Positions 24,926 to 33,630 of a DNA stretch of 64,000 nucleotides are shown here, one piece after another (position 1 is the first letter of the stretch; every line of letters starts with the position of its first letter). Below the pieces are notes generated by a model. The model was not told the origin of the DNA. It did no database searches and saw nothing but the letters and a program-made list of their open reading frames with translations. The position numbers and the translations under genes are program-made. The stretch is from Rhodosalinus sediminis. Lineage in GTDB: Bacteria; Pseudomonadota; Alphaproteobacteria; Rhodobacterales; Rhodobacteraceae. The stretch lies in contig NZ_QOHR01000001.1 of assembly GCF_003385555.1 (NCBI RefSeq), positions 62,001 through 126,000 on the forward strand. The letters are read 5' to 3'.

Positions 24926-25927
24926 ATGATCCAGACACCCTACCTGCTCTTTCTGGGCGACGCGCCCGATCCGCTCGCCGCGAAGGTCGCGCAGGGGATC
25001 CGGGACTGGCGGCCCGAGAACGCCGTCGGCCAGTACCGGATGGCGGGCTGCAAGGCCGATCTCGGGCTTCCGGACATGGATCTCGCCGCGGCGAAGGCCG
25101 CCGGGGCGCGCACGCTGGTGATCGGCGTCGCCAACCGCGGCGGCGTGATCTCCGCCGCGTGGAAGAAGGTGCTGATCGCCGCGCTGGAGGAGGGCTTCGA
25201 CCTCGCCTCGGGGCTCCACAACCTGCTGCGCGACGAGGAGGATCTCGTCGCCGTGGCGAAGGCCACCGGCCGCATGCTGCACGACGTGCGCGTGCCGGAG
25301 GTGGCCTATCCCATCGCCGACGGCACGCCGCGCGCGGGCAAGCGGCTGCTCGCGGTGGGCACCGACTGCTCGGTGGGCAAGATGTACACAACGCTCGCCA
25401 TCGACGCCGAGATGCGGCGCCGGGGCATGGCCTCGACCTTCCGCGCGACGGGGCAGACGGGCATCCTGATCACCGGCGACGGCGTGCCGCTCGACGCGGT
25501 GGTGGCCGATTTCATGGCCGGCTCGATCGAGTGGCTGACGCCGGCGAACGCCCCGGACCACTGGGACGTGATCGAGGGGCAGGGGAGCCTCTTCCACGTC
25601 TCCTATTCCGGGGTGACGATGGCGCTGATCCACGGCGGCGCGCCGGATGCGCTGGTGCTCTGCCACGAGCCGACGCGCCCGCACATGCGCGGGCTGCCGG
25701 ACTACCCGGTGCCGCGCCTCGAGGATCTGCGCGATCTCTCGCTGACGCTCGCACGGGTGGCCAACCCGCGCTGCGTGGCGACCGGCGTCTCGGTGAACAC
25801 GCAGCACCTTTCGGAGCAGGAGGCCCTCGACTACTGCGCCGAGGTCGAAGCGCGCATGGGCCTGCCCACGGTCGATCCCTTCCGCCACGGCGCCGCGCGC
25901 CTGATCGAGCCGCTCGCCGCCCTCTGA
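24926..25927 (+). CDS. dgcN: DUF1611/DgcN-type protein, probable D-glutamate N-acetyltransferase
   Basis: 333 residues from the ATG at 24926, preceded by GAGGGAGA. It has the two DUF1611 parts: an N-terminal Rossmann-like domain ([20 protein letters not shown]) and a C-terminal P-loop domain with [15 protein letters not shown]. Family members of this length are now called DgcN, which N-acetylates D-glutamate; the partner enolase-superfamily enzyme DgcA then inverts it, so that D-glutamate becomes L-glutamate. dgcA usually lies next to dgcN, but here the next gene is a DUF892 gene 435 bases away, so the partner must be elsewhere or the function may differ. Confidence 0.78.
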   Translation: MIQTPYLLFLGDAPDPLAAKVAQGIRDWRPENAVGQYRMAGCKADLGLPDMDLAAAKAAGARTLVIGVANRGGVISAAWKKVLIAALEEGFDLASGLHNLLRDEEDLVAVAKATGRMLHDVRVPEVAYPIADGTPRAGKRLLAVGTDCSVGKMYTTLAIDAEMRRRGMASTFRATGQTGILITGDGVPLDAVVADFMAGSIEWLTPANAPDHWDVIEGQGSLFHVSYSGVTMALIHGGAPDALVLCHEPTRPHMRGLPDYPVPRLEDLRDLSLTLARVANPRCVATGVSVNTQHLSEQEALDYCAEVEARMGLPTVDPFRHGAARLIEPLAAL

Positions 25928-26015
25928 GCCCCGGGTCCCCGTCGCGGACCACGGCTGCCCGCCGGACGCGGCGCCACGTCCCGGGGCGTCTCGCCCGGCA
26001 GGTCCACACCGCCCG

Positions 26016-26088
26016 CCCCCATCATCTTGGCCCAAATACTCCGGGGGTGAATTGGCCGTGAGGCCAAGAGGGGGCAGCGCCCCCTCCC
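26016..26088 (-). repeat. 3' repeat module, copy C (inverted relative to flanking genes)
   Basis: On the minus strand: GGGAGGGGGCGCTGCCCCCT hairpin, TTGGCC-TCAC-GGCCAA hairpin, TTCACCCCCG, and the box GTATTTGGGCCAAGATGATG. Unlike the other four copies it points against both flanking plus-strand genes (dgcN ends at 25927, DUF892 starts at 26363), so it is not the sense 3' end of a visible gene. Confidence 0.9.
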
Positions 26089-26291
26089 TGTCCGTCGCCG
26101 CCCCTCGAGACCCGCACTCGAGCGAGAGCGCCCGCCGCGGCTGCCGGCCCCCTGCCGGGCGGGACGACGGCGCGCGCCTGCGCCCCCTCCCGTGCCGCGG
26201 CCGGTCGCCGGAACGAGGCCTGTCCGCCGCGCGACATCGCATCCACGGTGCCCCGCGCCCGACGCGCGCCCGGTCGGGCGCGAGGAGGGCC

Positions 26292-26316
26292 GGAACCGCC
26301 GCGCGGGCGGGGCGTT
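26292..26316 (+). promoter_or_regulatory. EcfG-type promoter of DUF892 copy 2
   Basis: GGAAC (26292-26296), a 16-base spacer and CGTT (26313-26316), an exact EcfG consensus. The predicted leader to the ATG at 26363 is about 40 bases. Confidence 0.8.
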
Positions 26317-26362
26317 CCGTCAATGACGGGCTACGGCCCGTGCCGCAGACGGGAGCGACGCC

Positions 26363-26848
26363 ATGCAGATCACCGACCTCGAGACCCTCGACCTTTCCAA
26401 GGGTCAGGAGGCGCGCTCGGCCGAGGCGCAGATCGCCGGCGCCTTCGACGCGTTCGGCGCCAAGGCCTCCGACCCCGCCCTGACGGCGCTCCTGCACGGC
26501 GAGGTGCCCGAGGCCGCTGGCCACCGCGACGCGCTGGCCGAGGTCATCGCCGCGCATGACGCCGCCCCCCGCGCGCACGCGGATCGGAAAATGCGCGCCA
26601 TGCTCGACGAGGCGGACCGCTGGGCGGGCGCCATCGAGGACGCCGGCGCGCGCGACGCGGCGCGCGGCGCCTCGGCGCAGCGCGGGCAGCACGACGAGAT
26701 CGCGCGCCATTGCAGCCTCGTGGCCCGGGCGAAACCGCTCGGCATGCGCGACCGGTCGCGCCTCGAGGCCATCGTCGCCGCGGAAAAGGAGGCCGACGCG
26801 CGCCTGACCGAGATCGCCGAGGCCGGCGTCACCACCGAAGCCGCCTGA
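26363..26848 (+). CDS. DUF892 (YciE/YciF-like) ferritin-like protein, copy 2
   Basis: 161 residues starting MQITDLETLDLSKGQEARSAE. Helix pattern and His/Glu placement resemble copy 1 at 11428-11922 (ALTALLHGEVPEAAGHRDALAEV, then HDEIARHCSLVARAKPLG and EKEADARLTEIAE), but the two are clearly diverged. It is probably a four-helix stress protein; metal binding is unproven. An exact EcfG-type promoter stands upstream. The erythromycin-esterase-like gene begins 21 bases after its stop, so the two form a stress-induced operon. Confidence 0.8.
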   Translation: MQITDLETLDLSKGQEARSAEAQIAGAFDAFGAKASDPALTALLHGEVPEAAGHRDALAEVIAAHDAAPRAHADRKMRAMLDEADRWAGAIEDAGARDAARGASAQRGQHDEIARHCSLVARAKPLGMRDRSRLEAIVAAEKEADARLTEIAEAGVTTEAA

Positions 26849-26869
26849 CGCCCGCTGCGGAGATCCGAC

Positions 26870-28234
26870 ATGCAGCCCTCTCGTCCCCCCGCCGCCCCGC
26901 CGGACGCTCTGCAGAGCGCCGGCGCGCAGGCCGCGGCGCCCCTCGCCGAGCACATCGCACGGGCGGCCGAGCCCCTGCCCGAGATCGACGACGCGGCCTT
27001 CGCCCGCGCCTTCGACCGCTTCGCCGACCGGCGCGTGGTGCTCCTCGGGGAGGCGAGCCACGGCACCTCGGAGTTCTACCGCGCCCGCGCGGCGATCACC
27101 CGGCGGCTGATCGAGGAGCACGGCTTCACCCTCGTCGCGGTGGAGGCCGACTGGCCCGACGCCGCCGCCGTGAACCGCTACGTCGCCCATCACGCGCCGC
27201 GCGCCGAGGAGGCGCGCGCCTTCCACCGCTTCCCCGACTGGATGTGGCGCAACACGGTGGTCGAGGGCTTCGTTCACTGGCTGCGCACGCACAACGCGCG
27301 CCTCCCCGACCCGGCCGCGCGCGCGGGGTTCTACGGGCTCGACCTCTACAACCTGCGCGACGCGATCGCGGAGGTGCTCGCCTATCTCGACCGGGTGGAC
27401 CCGCAGGCCGCGCGCGTCGCGCGCGAGCGCTTCGGCTGCCTGACGCCCTGGCAGAAGGATCCGGCGGTCTACGGGCGCGCGGCGCTCACCGAAGGCTACG
27501 CCGCCTGCGAGGAGGAGGTCGTCACGCAGCTGCGCGATCTGCTGGCGCATCGCCTCGACTACGCGGCGCAGGACGGCGAGAGTTTCCTCGACGCGGCGCA
27601 GAACGCCCGGCTGATCCGCGCGGCGGAGCGCTATTACCGGATCATGTACTACGGCGGCGCGGAAAGCTGGAACCTGCGCGACACGCACATGTTCGAGACG
27701 CTCTCCAACCTCCTCGCGGCGCGGGGGCCGGAGGCGAAGGCCGTGGTCTGGGCGCACAACTCCCACATCGGCGACGCGCGCGCGACCGAGATTGGCGCGC
27801 TGCGGGGCGAGCTCAATCTCGGCCAGCTCTGCCGCGAGCGCTGGGGCGACGAGGCCGCGCTGATCGGCTTCGGCACCAACACCGGCACCGTCGCCGCCGC
27901 GAGCGACTGGGGCGGGCCGATGGAGGTCAAGCGCGTGCGCCCCGCGCGCGCCGACAGCGTCGAGCGGCTCTGCCACGAGAGCGGCGTTGGGCGCTTCCTG
28001 CTCGATCACCGGCGCGATCCGGCGCTTGCCGAGCGCCTCGCCGAGGCGCGCCTCGAGCGCTTCATCGGCGTGATCTACCGCCCCGAGAGCGAGCTCCTGA
28101 GCCACTACGCCGACGCGGCGCTCTCGCGGCAGTTCGACGCCTGGGTCTGGTTCGACGAGACCGAGGCGGTCACGCCGCTGCGCGCCGAGCACCTGCGCGC
28201 CGGGGTGCCGGACACCTATCCCTTCGGCCTCTGA
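26870..28234 (+). CDS. Erythromycin-esterase-like protein
   Basis: 454 residues of the EreA/EreB-like family. Motifs seen are VVLLGEASHGTSEFYRAR (catalytic-site His in GEASHGT), VAVEADWPDAAAVNRYV, FYGLDLYNL, VVWAHNSHIGDARATE (second His pair) and EVKRVRPARADSVERL. True macrolide resistance is shown for only a few members; most environmental homologues have unknown substrates, so no resistance function is claimed. It is co-directional with, and 21 bases after, the EcfG-controlled DUF892 gene, implying a role in stationary or stress phase. Homologues are sometimes linked to a phosphoribosyltransferase like the one at 4021. A 3' repeat module follows. Confidence 0.9.
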   Translation: MQPSRPPAAPPDALQSAGAQAAAPLAEHIARAAEPLPEIDDAAFARAFDRFADRRVVLLGEASHGTSEFYRARAAITRRLIEEHGFTLVAVEADWPDAAAVNRYVAHHAPRAEEARAFHRFPDWMWRNTVVEGFVHWLRTHNARLPDPAARAGFYGLDLYNLRDAIAEVLAYLDRVDPQAARVARERFGCLTPWQKDPAVYGRAALTEGYAACEEEVVTQLRDLLAHRLDYAAQDGESFLDAAQNARLIRAAERYYRIMYYGGAESWNLRDTHMFETLSNLLAARGPEAKAVVWAHNSHIGDARATEIGALRGELNLGQLCRERWGDEAALIGFGTNTGTVAAASDWGGPMEVKRVRPARADSVERLCHESGVGRFLLDHRRDPALAERLAEARLERFIGVIYRPESELLSHYADAALSRQFDAWVWFDETEAVTPLRAEHLRAGVPDTYPFGL

Positions 28235-28270
28235 CGGGGGCGCGGCGCGGGCGCGACGTCGGCGGCGGGG

Positions 28271-28345
28271 GAGGGGGGCTGTCCGCCCCCCTCTTGGCCT
28301 TCGGCCAATTCACCCCCCGAGAGTATTTGGGCCAAGATGATGGGG
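28271..28345 (+). repeat. 3' repeat module, copy D
   Basis: Sense direction, about 35 bases after the esterase stop. Hairpin GGGGGGCTGTCCGCCCCCC, hairpin TTGGCC-TTC-GGCCAA, spacer TTCACCCCCCGAGA, box GTATTTGGGCCAAGATGATG. Confidence 0.92.
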
Positions 28346-28428
28346 CGGGGGCTGCGTGGCCGTCCCGCTGGAGGGCGCGGTCGCGGGAGGTCGGTTCGGC
28401 TGAGGGGAAGCCGGTGTGGTGGCGCACG

Positions 28429-28458
28429 AAAAAGCCCTGGCACCGCGGGTGCCAGGGC
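28429..28458 (-). terminator. Rho-independent terminator of rpsU
   Basis: An 11-bp stem (GCCCTGGCACC/GGTGCCAGGGC) with a 3-base loop, followed on the minus strand by TTTTT. It lies 52 bases after the rpsU stop. Confidence 0.92.
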
Positions 28459-28509
28459 CGGAAAACCACTACGGCCCGTCAGGGCGCCGCGGTTCAGCTT
28501 CGCAGCCGC

Positions 28510-28716
28510 TCAGAGCAGCCCTTCGCGCTGCGCCTTCTTGCGCGCCAGCTTGCGTGCGCGGCGAATGGCCTCGGCCTTTTCGCGTGCCCGCTTGTCGGAC
28601 GGTTTCTCGAAATGTTGCCGGAGCTTCATCTCGCGAAACACGCCCTCGCGCTGGAGTTTCTTCTTCAGCGCGCGGAGCGCCTGATCGACATTGTTGTCGC
28701 GAACGCTGACCTGCAT
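28510..28716 (-). CDS. rpsU: 30S ribosomal protein S21
   Basis: 68 residues: [20 protein letters not shown] at the start and a strongly basic C-terminal helix ([19 protein letters not shown]). This matches bacterial S21 over its full length. S21 binds the 3' region of 16S rRNA in the small subunit and helps mRNA base-pairing at initiation. It forms its own unit with a good promoter and a strong terminator. Confidence 0.97.
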   Translation of the reverse strand: MQVSVRDNNVDQALRALKKKLQREGVFREMKLRQHFEKPSDKRAREKAEAIRRARKLARKKAQREGLL

Positions 28717-28766
28717 GTAGGGGTCACCACCTTTCCGTCTGGACGTTGCGCCATAAGTGAAGCGGC

Positions 28767-28795
28767 ACTATAGCCGCGTGCGCGGCCCGAGTCCA
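28767..28795 (-). promoter_or_regulatory. Housekeeping promoter of rpsU
   Basis: Minus strand: TGGACT (-35), 17 bases, TATAGT (-10), giving a leader of roughly 45 bases before the rpsU ATG at 28716. Confidence 0.65.
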
Positions 28796-28890
28796 CTGCG
28801 CGGATGCGACCTCTGGACAGATGCGCGCCGCGCGCCTTGAATGGCACGCAGACGTCCGACGCCCGACGCCCCAATACCCGAGGAGGTTCC

Positions 28891-29589
28891 ATGCCCGCAG
28901 ACATGCCGCCCGAGACCGACCGCGAGGCGCTGCTCGACGCGGCGCTCCTGCATGTGCCCTTCGACGGCTGGTCGGAGGACGCCTTCCGCGCCGCGGTGCG
29001 GGATGCGGGCGTCGAACCCGCGCTCGCCCGGGCGCTCTTTCCGCGCGGGGCGGTGGATCTCGCCGTCGCCTTCCACAAGCGGGGCGACGCGCAGATGGAG
29101 GCGCGGCTCGCCCGGGCCGATCTGTTGGGCATGCGCACGCGCGAGCGGGTGAGCTTCGCGGTGCGCGCCCGGATCGAGGCGGCCGGCGACACGGAGGCGG
29201 TGCGCCGCGCCGCGTCCCTCTTCGCGCTGCCGCCCTACGCGCCCGAGGGGGCGCGGCTCATCTGGGAGACGGCGGACGCCATCTGGACCGCGCTCGGCGA
29301 CACCGACCGCGACGTGAACTACTACACCAAGCGCGCGACGCTCGCCGGCGTCTACTCCGCGACGGTGCTCTACTGGCTCGGCGACGACACGCCGGACGCG
29401 GCGGCGACCTGGTCCTTCCTCGACCGGCGGATCGAGGACGTGATGCGCATCGAGAAGGTCAAGGCAAACCCGGTGGTCAAGCGGCTCTTCGCCGGCCCCG
29501 AGTGGGTTCTGAACCGGGTGGCGGCGCCGCGCGGGCGCGGGGCCGCCGACATGCCCGGGCACTGGCCGGCGCCCGCGCCGCAGGAGTGA
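28891..29589 (+). CDS. COQ9 family protein
   Basis: 232 residues from an ATG with AGGAGG directly upstream. The fold is TetR-like all-helical: LLDAALLHVPFDGWSEDAFRAA resembles the vestigial HTH of COQ9, and VNYYTKRATLAGVYSATVLYWLGD with RRIEDVMRIEKVK is the lipid-binding C-terminal helical region. COQ9 binds ubiquinone precursors and assists the COQ7 hydroxylase in ubiquinone synthesis at the membrane; the bacterial role is assumed to be similar. The next gene, a quinone oxidoreductase-like enzyme, starts 4 bases later, so the two form an operon with a shared quinone theme. Confidence 0.92.
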   Translation: MPADMPPETDREALLDAALLHVPFDGWSEDAFRAAVRDAGVEPALARALFPRGAVDLAVAFHKRGDAQMEARLARADLLGMRTRERVSFAVRARIEAAGDTEAVRRAASLFALPPYAPEGARLIWETADAIWTALGDTDRDVNYYTKRATLAGVYSATVLYWLGDDTPDAAATWSFLDRRIEDVMRIEKVKANPVVKRLFAGPEWVLNRVAAPRGRGAADMPGHWPAPAPQE

Positions 29590-29593
29590 CGCC

Positions 29594-30586
29594 ATGGGAG
29601 AGCGCATGATGCGCGCCGTCGAGATCGGCGAACCCGGCGGGCCGGAGGTCTTGCGCGCCGTGACGCGCCCGGTGCCCGAACCGGGGCACGGCGAGGTGCT
29701 GATCCGCGTCGCCTACGCGGGCGTCAACCGGCCCGACGCGCTGCAGCGGGCGGGCGCCTACGCCCCGCCGCCGGGGGCGTCGGACCTGCCGGGGCTCGAG
29801 GCCGCGGGCGAGATCGCGGCCGTCGGCCCGGGGGTCGCAGGACTGTCCGAGGGGGATCGGGTCTGCGCCCTGCTGCCGGGCGGGGGCTATGCCGACTACG
29901 CCGTCACCCCGGCGGCGCATTGCCTGCTGGTTCCGGCGGGCATGGGGCTCGACGCGGCCGCCTGCCTGCCGGAGACCGTCTTCACCGTCTGGTCGAACGT
30001 CTTCATGCGCGGCGGGCTCGAGGCGGGGGAGCGGTTTCTGGTGCACGGCGGGAGCTCGGGCATCGGGACCACGGCGATCCAGCTCGCCCGCGCCTTCGGC
30101 GCGCGCGTCTTCGCCACCGCCGGCTCCGAGGAGAAATGCGCGGCCTGCCTGCGGCTCGGCGCGGAGCGGGCGATCGATTACCGCGCGGAGGATTTCGTCG
30201 AGGTGCTGAAATCCGAGGGCGGCGCGAACGTGATCCTCGACATGGTGGGCGGCGACTACATCGCGCGCAATCTCAAGGCGCTGGCCGAGGAGGGGCGGCT
30301 CGTGCAGATCGCCTTCCTGCAGGGGCCGAAGGCCGAGATCAACTTCGCGCCCCTGATGATGAAGCGTCAGACGATCACCGGCTCCACGCTGCGCCCGCAG
30401 TCCGACCTCGCCAAGGCGCGCATCGCCGAGGGGCTGCGCGCGCATGTCTGGCCGCTGATCGAGGCGGGCCGCATCGCGCCGGTCATGGATTCGGAGTTCG
30501 CGCTGGAGGAGGCCGCGGCGGCGCATGCGCGGATGGAGAGCTCGGCGCATATCGGCAAGATCGTGCTCCGCGCCGCGGGCGGCTGA
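29594..30586 (+). CDS. NAD(P)H quinone oxidoreductase, PIG3 type
   Basis: 330 residues of the zinc-free MDR (quinone oxidoreductase) family. It has MRAVEIGEPGGPEVLRAV near the start, the AGVNRPDALQRAG.Y segment typical of PIG3, the NADPH-binding motif HGGSSGIGTTAIQLAR (about 151-166), then LDMVGGDYIARNLKAL and LRPQSDLAKARI. AGGAG lies about 7 bases before the ATG at 29594; ATGs at 29606 and 29609 are alternative starts. The enzyme reduces quinones with NADPH in the cytoplasm. It lies between COQ9 and a methyltransferase in one tight operon. Confidence 0.93.
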   Translation: MGERMMRAVEIGEPGGPEVLRAVTRPVPEPGHGEVLIRVAYAGVNRPDALQRAGAYAPPPGASDLPGLEAAGEIAAVGPGVAGLSEGDRVCALLPGGGYADYAVTPAAHCLLVPAGMGLDAAACLPETVFTVWSNVFMRGGLEAGERFLVHGGSSGIGTTAIQLARAFGARVFATAGSEEKCAACLRLGAERAIDYRAEDFVEVLKSEGGANVILDMVGGDYIARNLKALAEEGRLVQIAFLQGPKAEINFAPLMMKRQTITGSTLRPQSDLAKARIAEGLRAHVWPLIEAGRIAPVMDSEFALEEAAAAHARMESSAHIGKIVLRAAGG

Positions 30587-31257
30587 TGGCGGGCGAGGAG
30601 ACGCCGGCGCGGGCGACCCCGCTCGACCTGTTGCACGACTGGGCCGTGCGCGACAGCTTCGAGGCCTTCCGCGAGCCCATGGCGCGCGCCATGCTCTTTC
30701 CGGAGAAGGCCGACCTGCGGCGCTGGGCCTGCGCGCGGGCGCGCGACCGCTTCGGCGCCGGCGGGCTCTACGCCGAGTTCGGCGTCTGGCGCGGGCACGG
30801 CGTCAACCTCTTCGCCCGGGTGCTGCAGGAGATCGGCGTTACGGTCTGGGGCTTCGACAGCTTCGAGGGGCTTCAGGAGGACTGGACTGGCCACCCGCGC
30901 GGCGGGCGCAGGGGCCGTTTCTCGACCGGCGGCGCGGCGCCCGAGGTGCGCGCGAACGTGCGGCTGGTGCAGGGCATGGTGCAGGACACGGTGCCGGGGT
31001 GGCTGGCGGAGACGCCGGGCCCCGTCGCCTTCGCGCATGTCGACCTCGACACCTACACGCCGACGCGCTTCGTCCTCGACGCGCTCTACCCGCGGCTCGT
31101 GCCGGGCACCGTGCTCGTCTTCGACGAGCTCTACGGCTACCCGGGCTGGCGCGCGCATGAATACCGCGCGCTCACCGAGGCGCTGGGCGCGGAGGGCTAC
31201 GACTTCGTCGCCTTCTCGGAGCAGGCCGTGGCGCTGGAGATCGCGGCATTGCGCTGA
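30586..31257 (+). CDS. Class I SAM-dependent methyltransferase, TylF/MycF-related
   Basis: 223 residues. LYAEFGVWRGHGVNLFARVL is the SAM-binding motif I region, WGFDSFEGLQEDW follows, and HVDLDTYTPTRFVL with VFDELYGYPGWRAHE supplies the acidic metal/substrate residues of this family. Members O-methylate sugars or other small molecules; the substrate is unknown. Its ATG overlaps the TGA of the quinone oxidoreductase gene. It is the last gene of the COQ9 operon and is followed by a 3' repeat module. Confidence 0.87.
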   Translation: MAGEETPARATPLDLLHDWAVRDSFEAFREPMARAMLFPEKADLRRWACARARDRFGAGGLYAEFGVWRGHGVNLFARVLQEIGVTVWGFDSFEGLQEDWTGHPRGGRRGRFSTGGAAPEVRANVRLVQGMVQDTVPGWLAETPGPVAFAHVDLDTYTPTRFVLDALYPRLVPGTVLVFDELYGYPGWRAHEYRALTEALGAEGYDFVAFSEQAVALEIAALR

Positions 31258-31266
31258 CGGCGCCCG

Positions 31267-31342
31267 GGGAGGGGGGCTGTCTGCCCCCCTCTTGGCCTGA
31301 CGGCCAATTCACCCCCCGAGAGTATTTGGGCCAAGATGATGG
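31267..31342 (+). repeat. 3' repeat module, copy E
   Basis: Sense direction, starting about 10 bases after the methyltransferase stop. Hairpin GGGGGGCTGTCTGCCCCCC (one loop change against copy D), hairpin TTGGCC-TGAC-GGCCAA, spacer TTCACCCCCCGAGA and box GTATTTGGGCCAAGATGATG. Confidence 0.92.
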
Positions 31343-31500
31343 ACCGGGACGGACCGGGGTGGTGGCGGGGCGATCGCCCCTTTCCTTCGCGCGGTGCGTT
31401 CATTATATGCGCGGTGAGTTCCCCGACAACTCGAACCGCCCCGGCCCGGGGCAGCCCGATCCCGGGCGGCGGGGAAGCCGTATTCGAGGAGATATCTGGC

Positions 31501-32280
31501 ATGGCGAAACTCTTGCATCCGAAGGCGACCGCCGTCTGGCTCGTGGACAACACCACGCTCACCTTCAAGCAGATCGCCGATTTCACCGGCATGCACGAGC
31601 TGGAGATCCAGGGCATCGCCGACGGCGACGTGGCCGCGGGGGTGAAGGGCTTCGACCCGGTGGCCAACAACCAGCTCGAGGCGGAGGAGATCCGCAAGGG
31701 CGAGGAGAACAAGCTCTACAAGCTGAAACTGAAGCCGAACCCGGCGGCGCGCGACGAGGACAAGCGGCGCGGCCCGCGCTACACGCCGCTGTCGAAGCGG
31801 CAGGACCGGCCGGCGGCGATCCTCTGGCTGGTGAAGTTCCATCCCGAGCTCGCCGACAGCCAGATCTCTCGGCTCGTGGGCACGACGAAGCCGACGATCC
31901 AGTCGATCCGCGAGCGCACGCACTGGAACATCGCCAACATCCAGCCGATCGATCCGGTGGCGCTGGGGCTCTGCAAGCAGACCGAGCTCGACGAGGCGGT
32001 GCAGAAGGCGGCCGAGCGCAAGGCGCGCGCCGGCGAGGTCATGTCCGACGACGAGCGCCGGCGGCTGGTGACGACCGAGCAGAGCCTCGGCATGGAGGCC
32101 GAGCCGCGCATGCCGTCCTCGATCGAGGGGCTCGAGTCGTTCACCCTGTCGGGCGCGCCGGAGGAGAGCGAGGAGGAGGCACCGTCGGAGGAGAGCTACC
32201 GCGACGCCGAGAGCTTCTTCAACCTGCCGGGCGACCCGGAGGAGGACGACGACGAGGACGAGGAGGCCGGGCGCGGCTGA
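31501..32280 (+). CDS. trcR: Cell-cycle transcriptional regulator TrcR (DUF1013)
   Basis: 259 residues starting MAKLLHPKATAVWLVDNTTL, the DUF1013 N-terminus. The region up to residue ~150 contains two HTH-like stretches (TFKQIADFTGMHELEIQGIA and DSQISRLVGTTKPTIQSIRE). The C-terminal tail is very acidic (EESEEEAPSEE ... DDDEDEEAG) and probably disordered. The family is nearly confined to alphaproteobacteria and controls cell-cycle genes. AGGAG stands 9 bases upstream, and an AT-rich patch at 31403-31410 (TTATAT) may be its -10. Single gene between a repeat module and the recR operon. Confidence 0.92.
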   Translation: MAKLLHPKATAVWLVDNTTLTFKQIADFTGMHELEIQGIADGDVAAGVKGFDPVANNQLEAEEIRKGEENKLYKLKLKPNPAARDEDKRRGPRYTPLSKRQDRPAAILWLVKFHPELADSQISRLVGTTKPTIQSIRERTHWNIANIQPIDPVALGLCKQTELDEAVQKAAERKARAGEVMSDDERRRLVTTEQSLGMEAEPRMPSSIEGLESFTLSGAPEESEEEAPSEESYRDAESFFNLPGDPEEDDDEDEEAGRG

Positions 32281-32554
32281 GGTCTGGGCGCGCCGGGTCG
32301 GGGCCGGGTGCGGGTGGCGCAGCCGTGCCCCGCGGTAGGCCTTTCGTCCGGCCGGGGCGCGGCGCATCACCGATCGCGGAGAGAGCGGCGACGCAGGGCG
32401 CGAGGTGGCCCTGTCGCGGTCAGGTGCGGCTCGGCGTCCGGGCGGTGCCGCCTGCCGCAGTGTCCGGGCAGGTATGCTCGGGGCCGCAGGGGCCGGGTGA
32501 CATGCTGCGGCGGTGCGCGCGCGAAGAGGCCCGGCAGGGCCGATGAGCGCCCGC

Positions 32555-33148
32555 TCAGAGCGGCTTGCGCGCCTCGAGGGCGGCGGTGATCGTGCCGTCG
32601 TCGAGGAAGTCCAGCTCGCCGCCGATGGGCACGCCCTGCGCGAGCGACGTCAGCGTGACGCGCGCTTCCAGCTGATCGGCGAGGTAATGCGCGGTGGTCT
32701 GCCCGTCGACGGTGGCGGGGAGGGCGAGGATCGCCTCGCGCACCGCCTCGTCGTCGATCCGCGCCAGCAGCGTCGGGATGCCGAGCTCCTCCGGCCCAAC
32801 CGCGTCGAGCGCCGAGAGCGTGCCGCCGAGCACGTGGTAGCGCCCGCGGAACACGCCCGCACGCTCCATCGCCCAGAGATCGGCGACCGTCTCGACCACG
32901 CAGATCTGCCCGTTGGCGCGCGCGGGATCCGCGCAGATCGGGCAGAGCGCCGCCGTGCCGATGTTGCCGCAGCGCTCGCAGGCCTGCGCGGTGTCGGCGA
33001 CGAGCTGCATCTGCCTCGCGAGCGGGCCGAGCTGGCCCTCGCGGCGCGCCACGAGGTGCAGCACCGCGCGCCGGGCCGAGCGCGGCCCGAGGCCCGGCAG
33101 CTTCGCCATCATCTCGATGAGGCGTTCGATCTCGGTGGGCTGGGTCAT
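32555..33148 (-). CDS. recR: Recombination mediator RecR
   Basis: 197 residues, the usual length. The HhH-like start [21 protein letters not shown], a four-Cys zinc finger ([16 protein letters not shown], about 57-72) and a TOPRIM domain ([17 protein letters not shown]) are all present, ending in the [12 protein letters not shown] region. RecR works with RecF/RecO to load RecA on gapped single-stranded DNA. It is the last gene of the dnaX-ybaB-recR operon. Confidence 0.96.
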   Translation of the reverse strand: MTQPTEIERLIEMMAKLPGLGPRSARRAVLHLVARREGQLGPLARQMQLVADTAQACERCGNIGTAALCPICADPARANGQICVVETVADLWAMERAGVFRGRYHVLGGTLSALDAVGPEELGIPTLLARIDDEAVREAILALPATVDGQTTAHYLADQLEARVTLTSLAQGVPIGGELDFLDDGTITAALEARKPL

Positions 33149-33173
33149 GCCCCGGCGCCCCGCGCGGGCCGGA

Positions 33174-33518
33174 TCAGAACGGCAGCTTCATGTCGGCGGG
33201 CAGGCCCATCTCCTCGGTCAGCTTCTGCATCTGCTCCTGCGCCGATGCGTTGGCCTTGGTCTGCGCCTCCTTGATGGCGGCGAGGATCAGGTCCTCGACC
33301 ACCTCCTTGTCGTCGCCCGAGAAGATCGAGGGGTCGATGTCGAGCGAGGTGAGCTCGCCCTTGAGCGTCGAGACGGCCTTGACGAGCCCGCCGCCCGCCT
33401 CGCCGGTGACGGTCATGGCCTTCATCTCTTCCTGCAGCTCCGCCATGCGCTCCTGCATCTGCTTGGCGGCCTGCATCATCTTGGCCATGTCGCCCATCTG
33501 GCCCAGTCCCTTGAACAT
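33174..33518 (-). CDS. Nucleoid-associated protein, YbaB/EbfC family
   Basis: 114 residues: [20 protein letters not shown] start, a long helix ([15 protein letters not shown]), then the YbaB beta core [30 protein letters not shown]. It forms a tweezer-like dimer that binds DNA and is nearly always found between dnaX and recR, as here (25-base gap to recR). Confidence 0.95.
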   Translation of the reverse strand: MFKGLGQMGDMAKMMQAAKQMQERMAELQEEMKAMTVTGEAGGGLVKAVSTLKGELTSLDIDPSIFSGDDKEVVEDLILAAIKEAQTKANASAQEQMQKLTEEMGLPADMKLPF

Positions 33519-33630
33519 CTCAGGCTCTCCCGGTTCGGGTTGTGTCGCGGTCTAGATACGTGCGCGCTGCGGGCCGGGCAAGGCGGGGCGCGCAACGCCG
33601 GGCGGGCGCGGCACGGTGGCGCGGGCGCGC

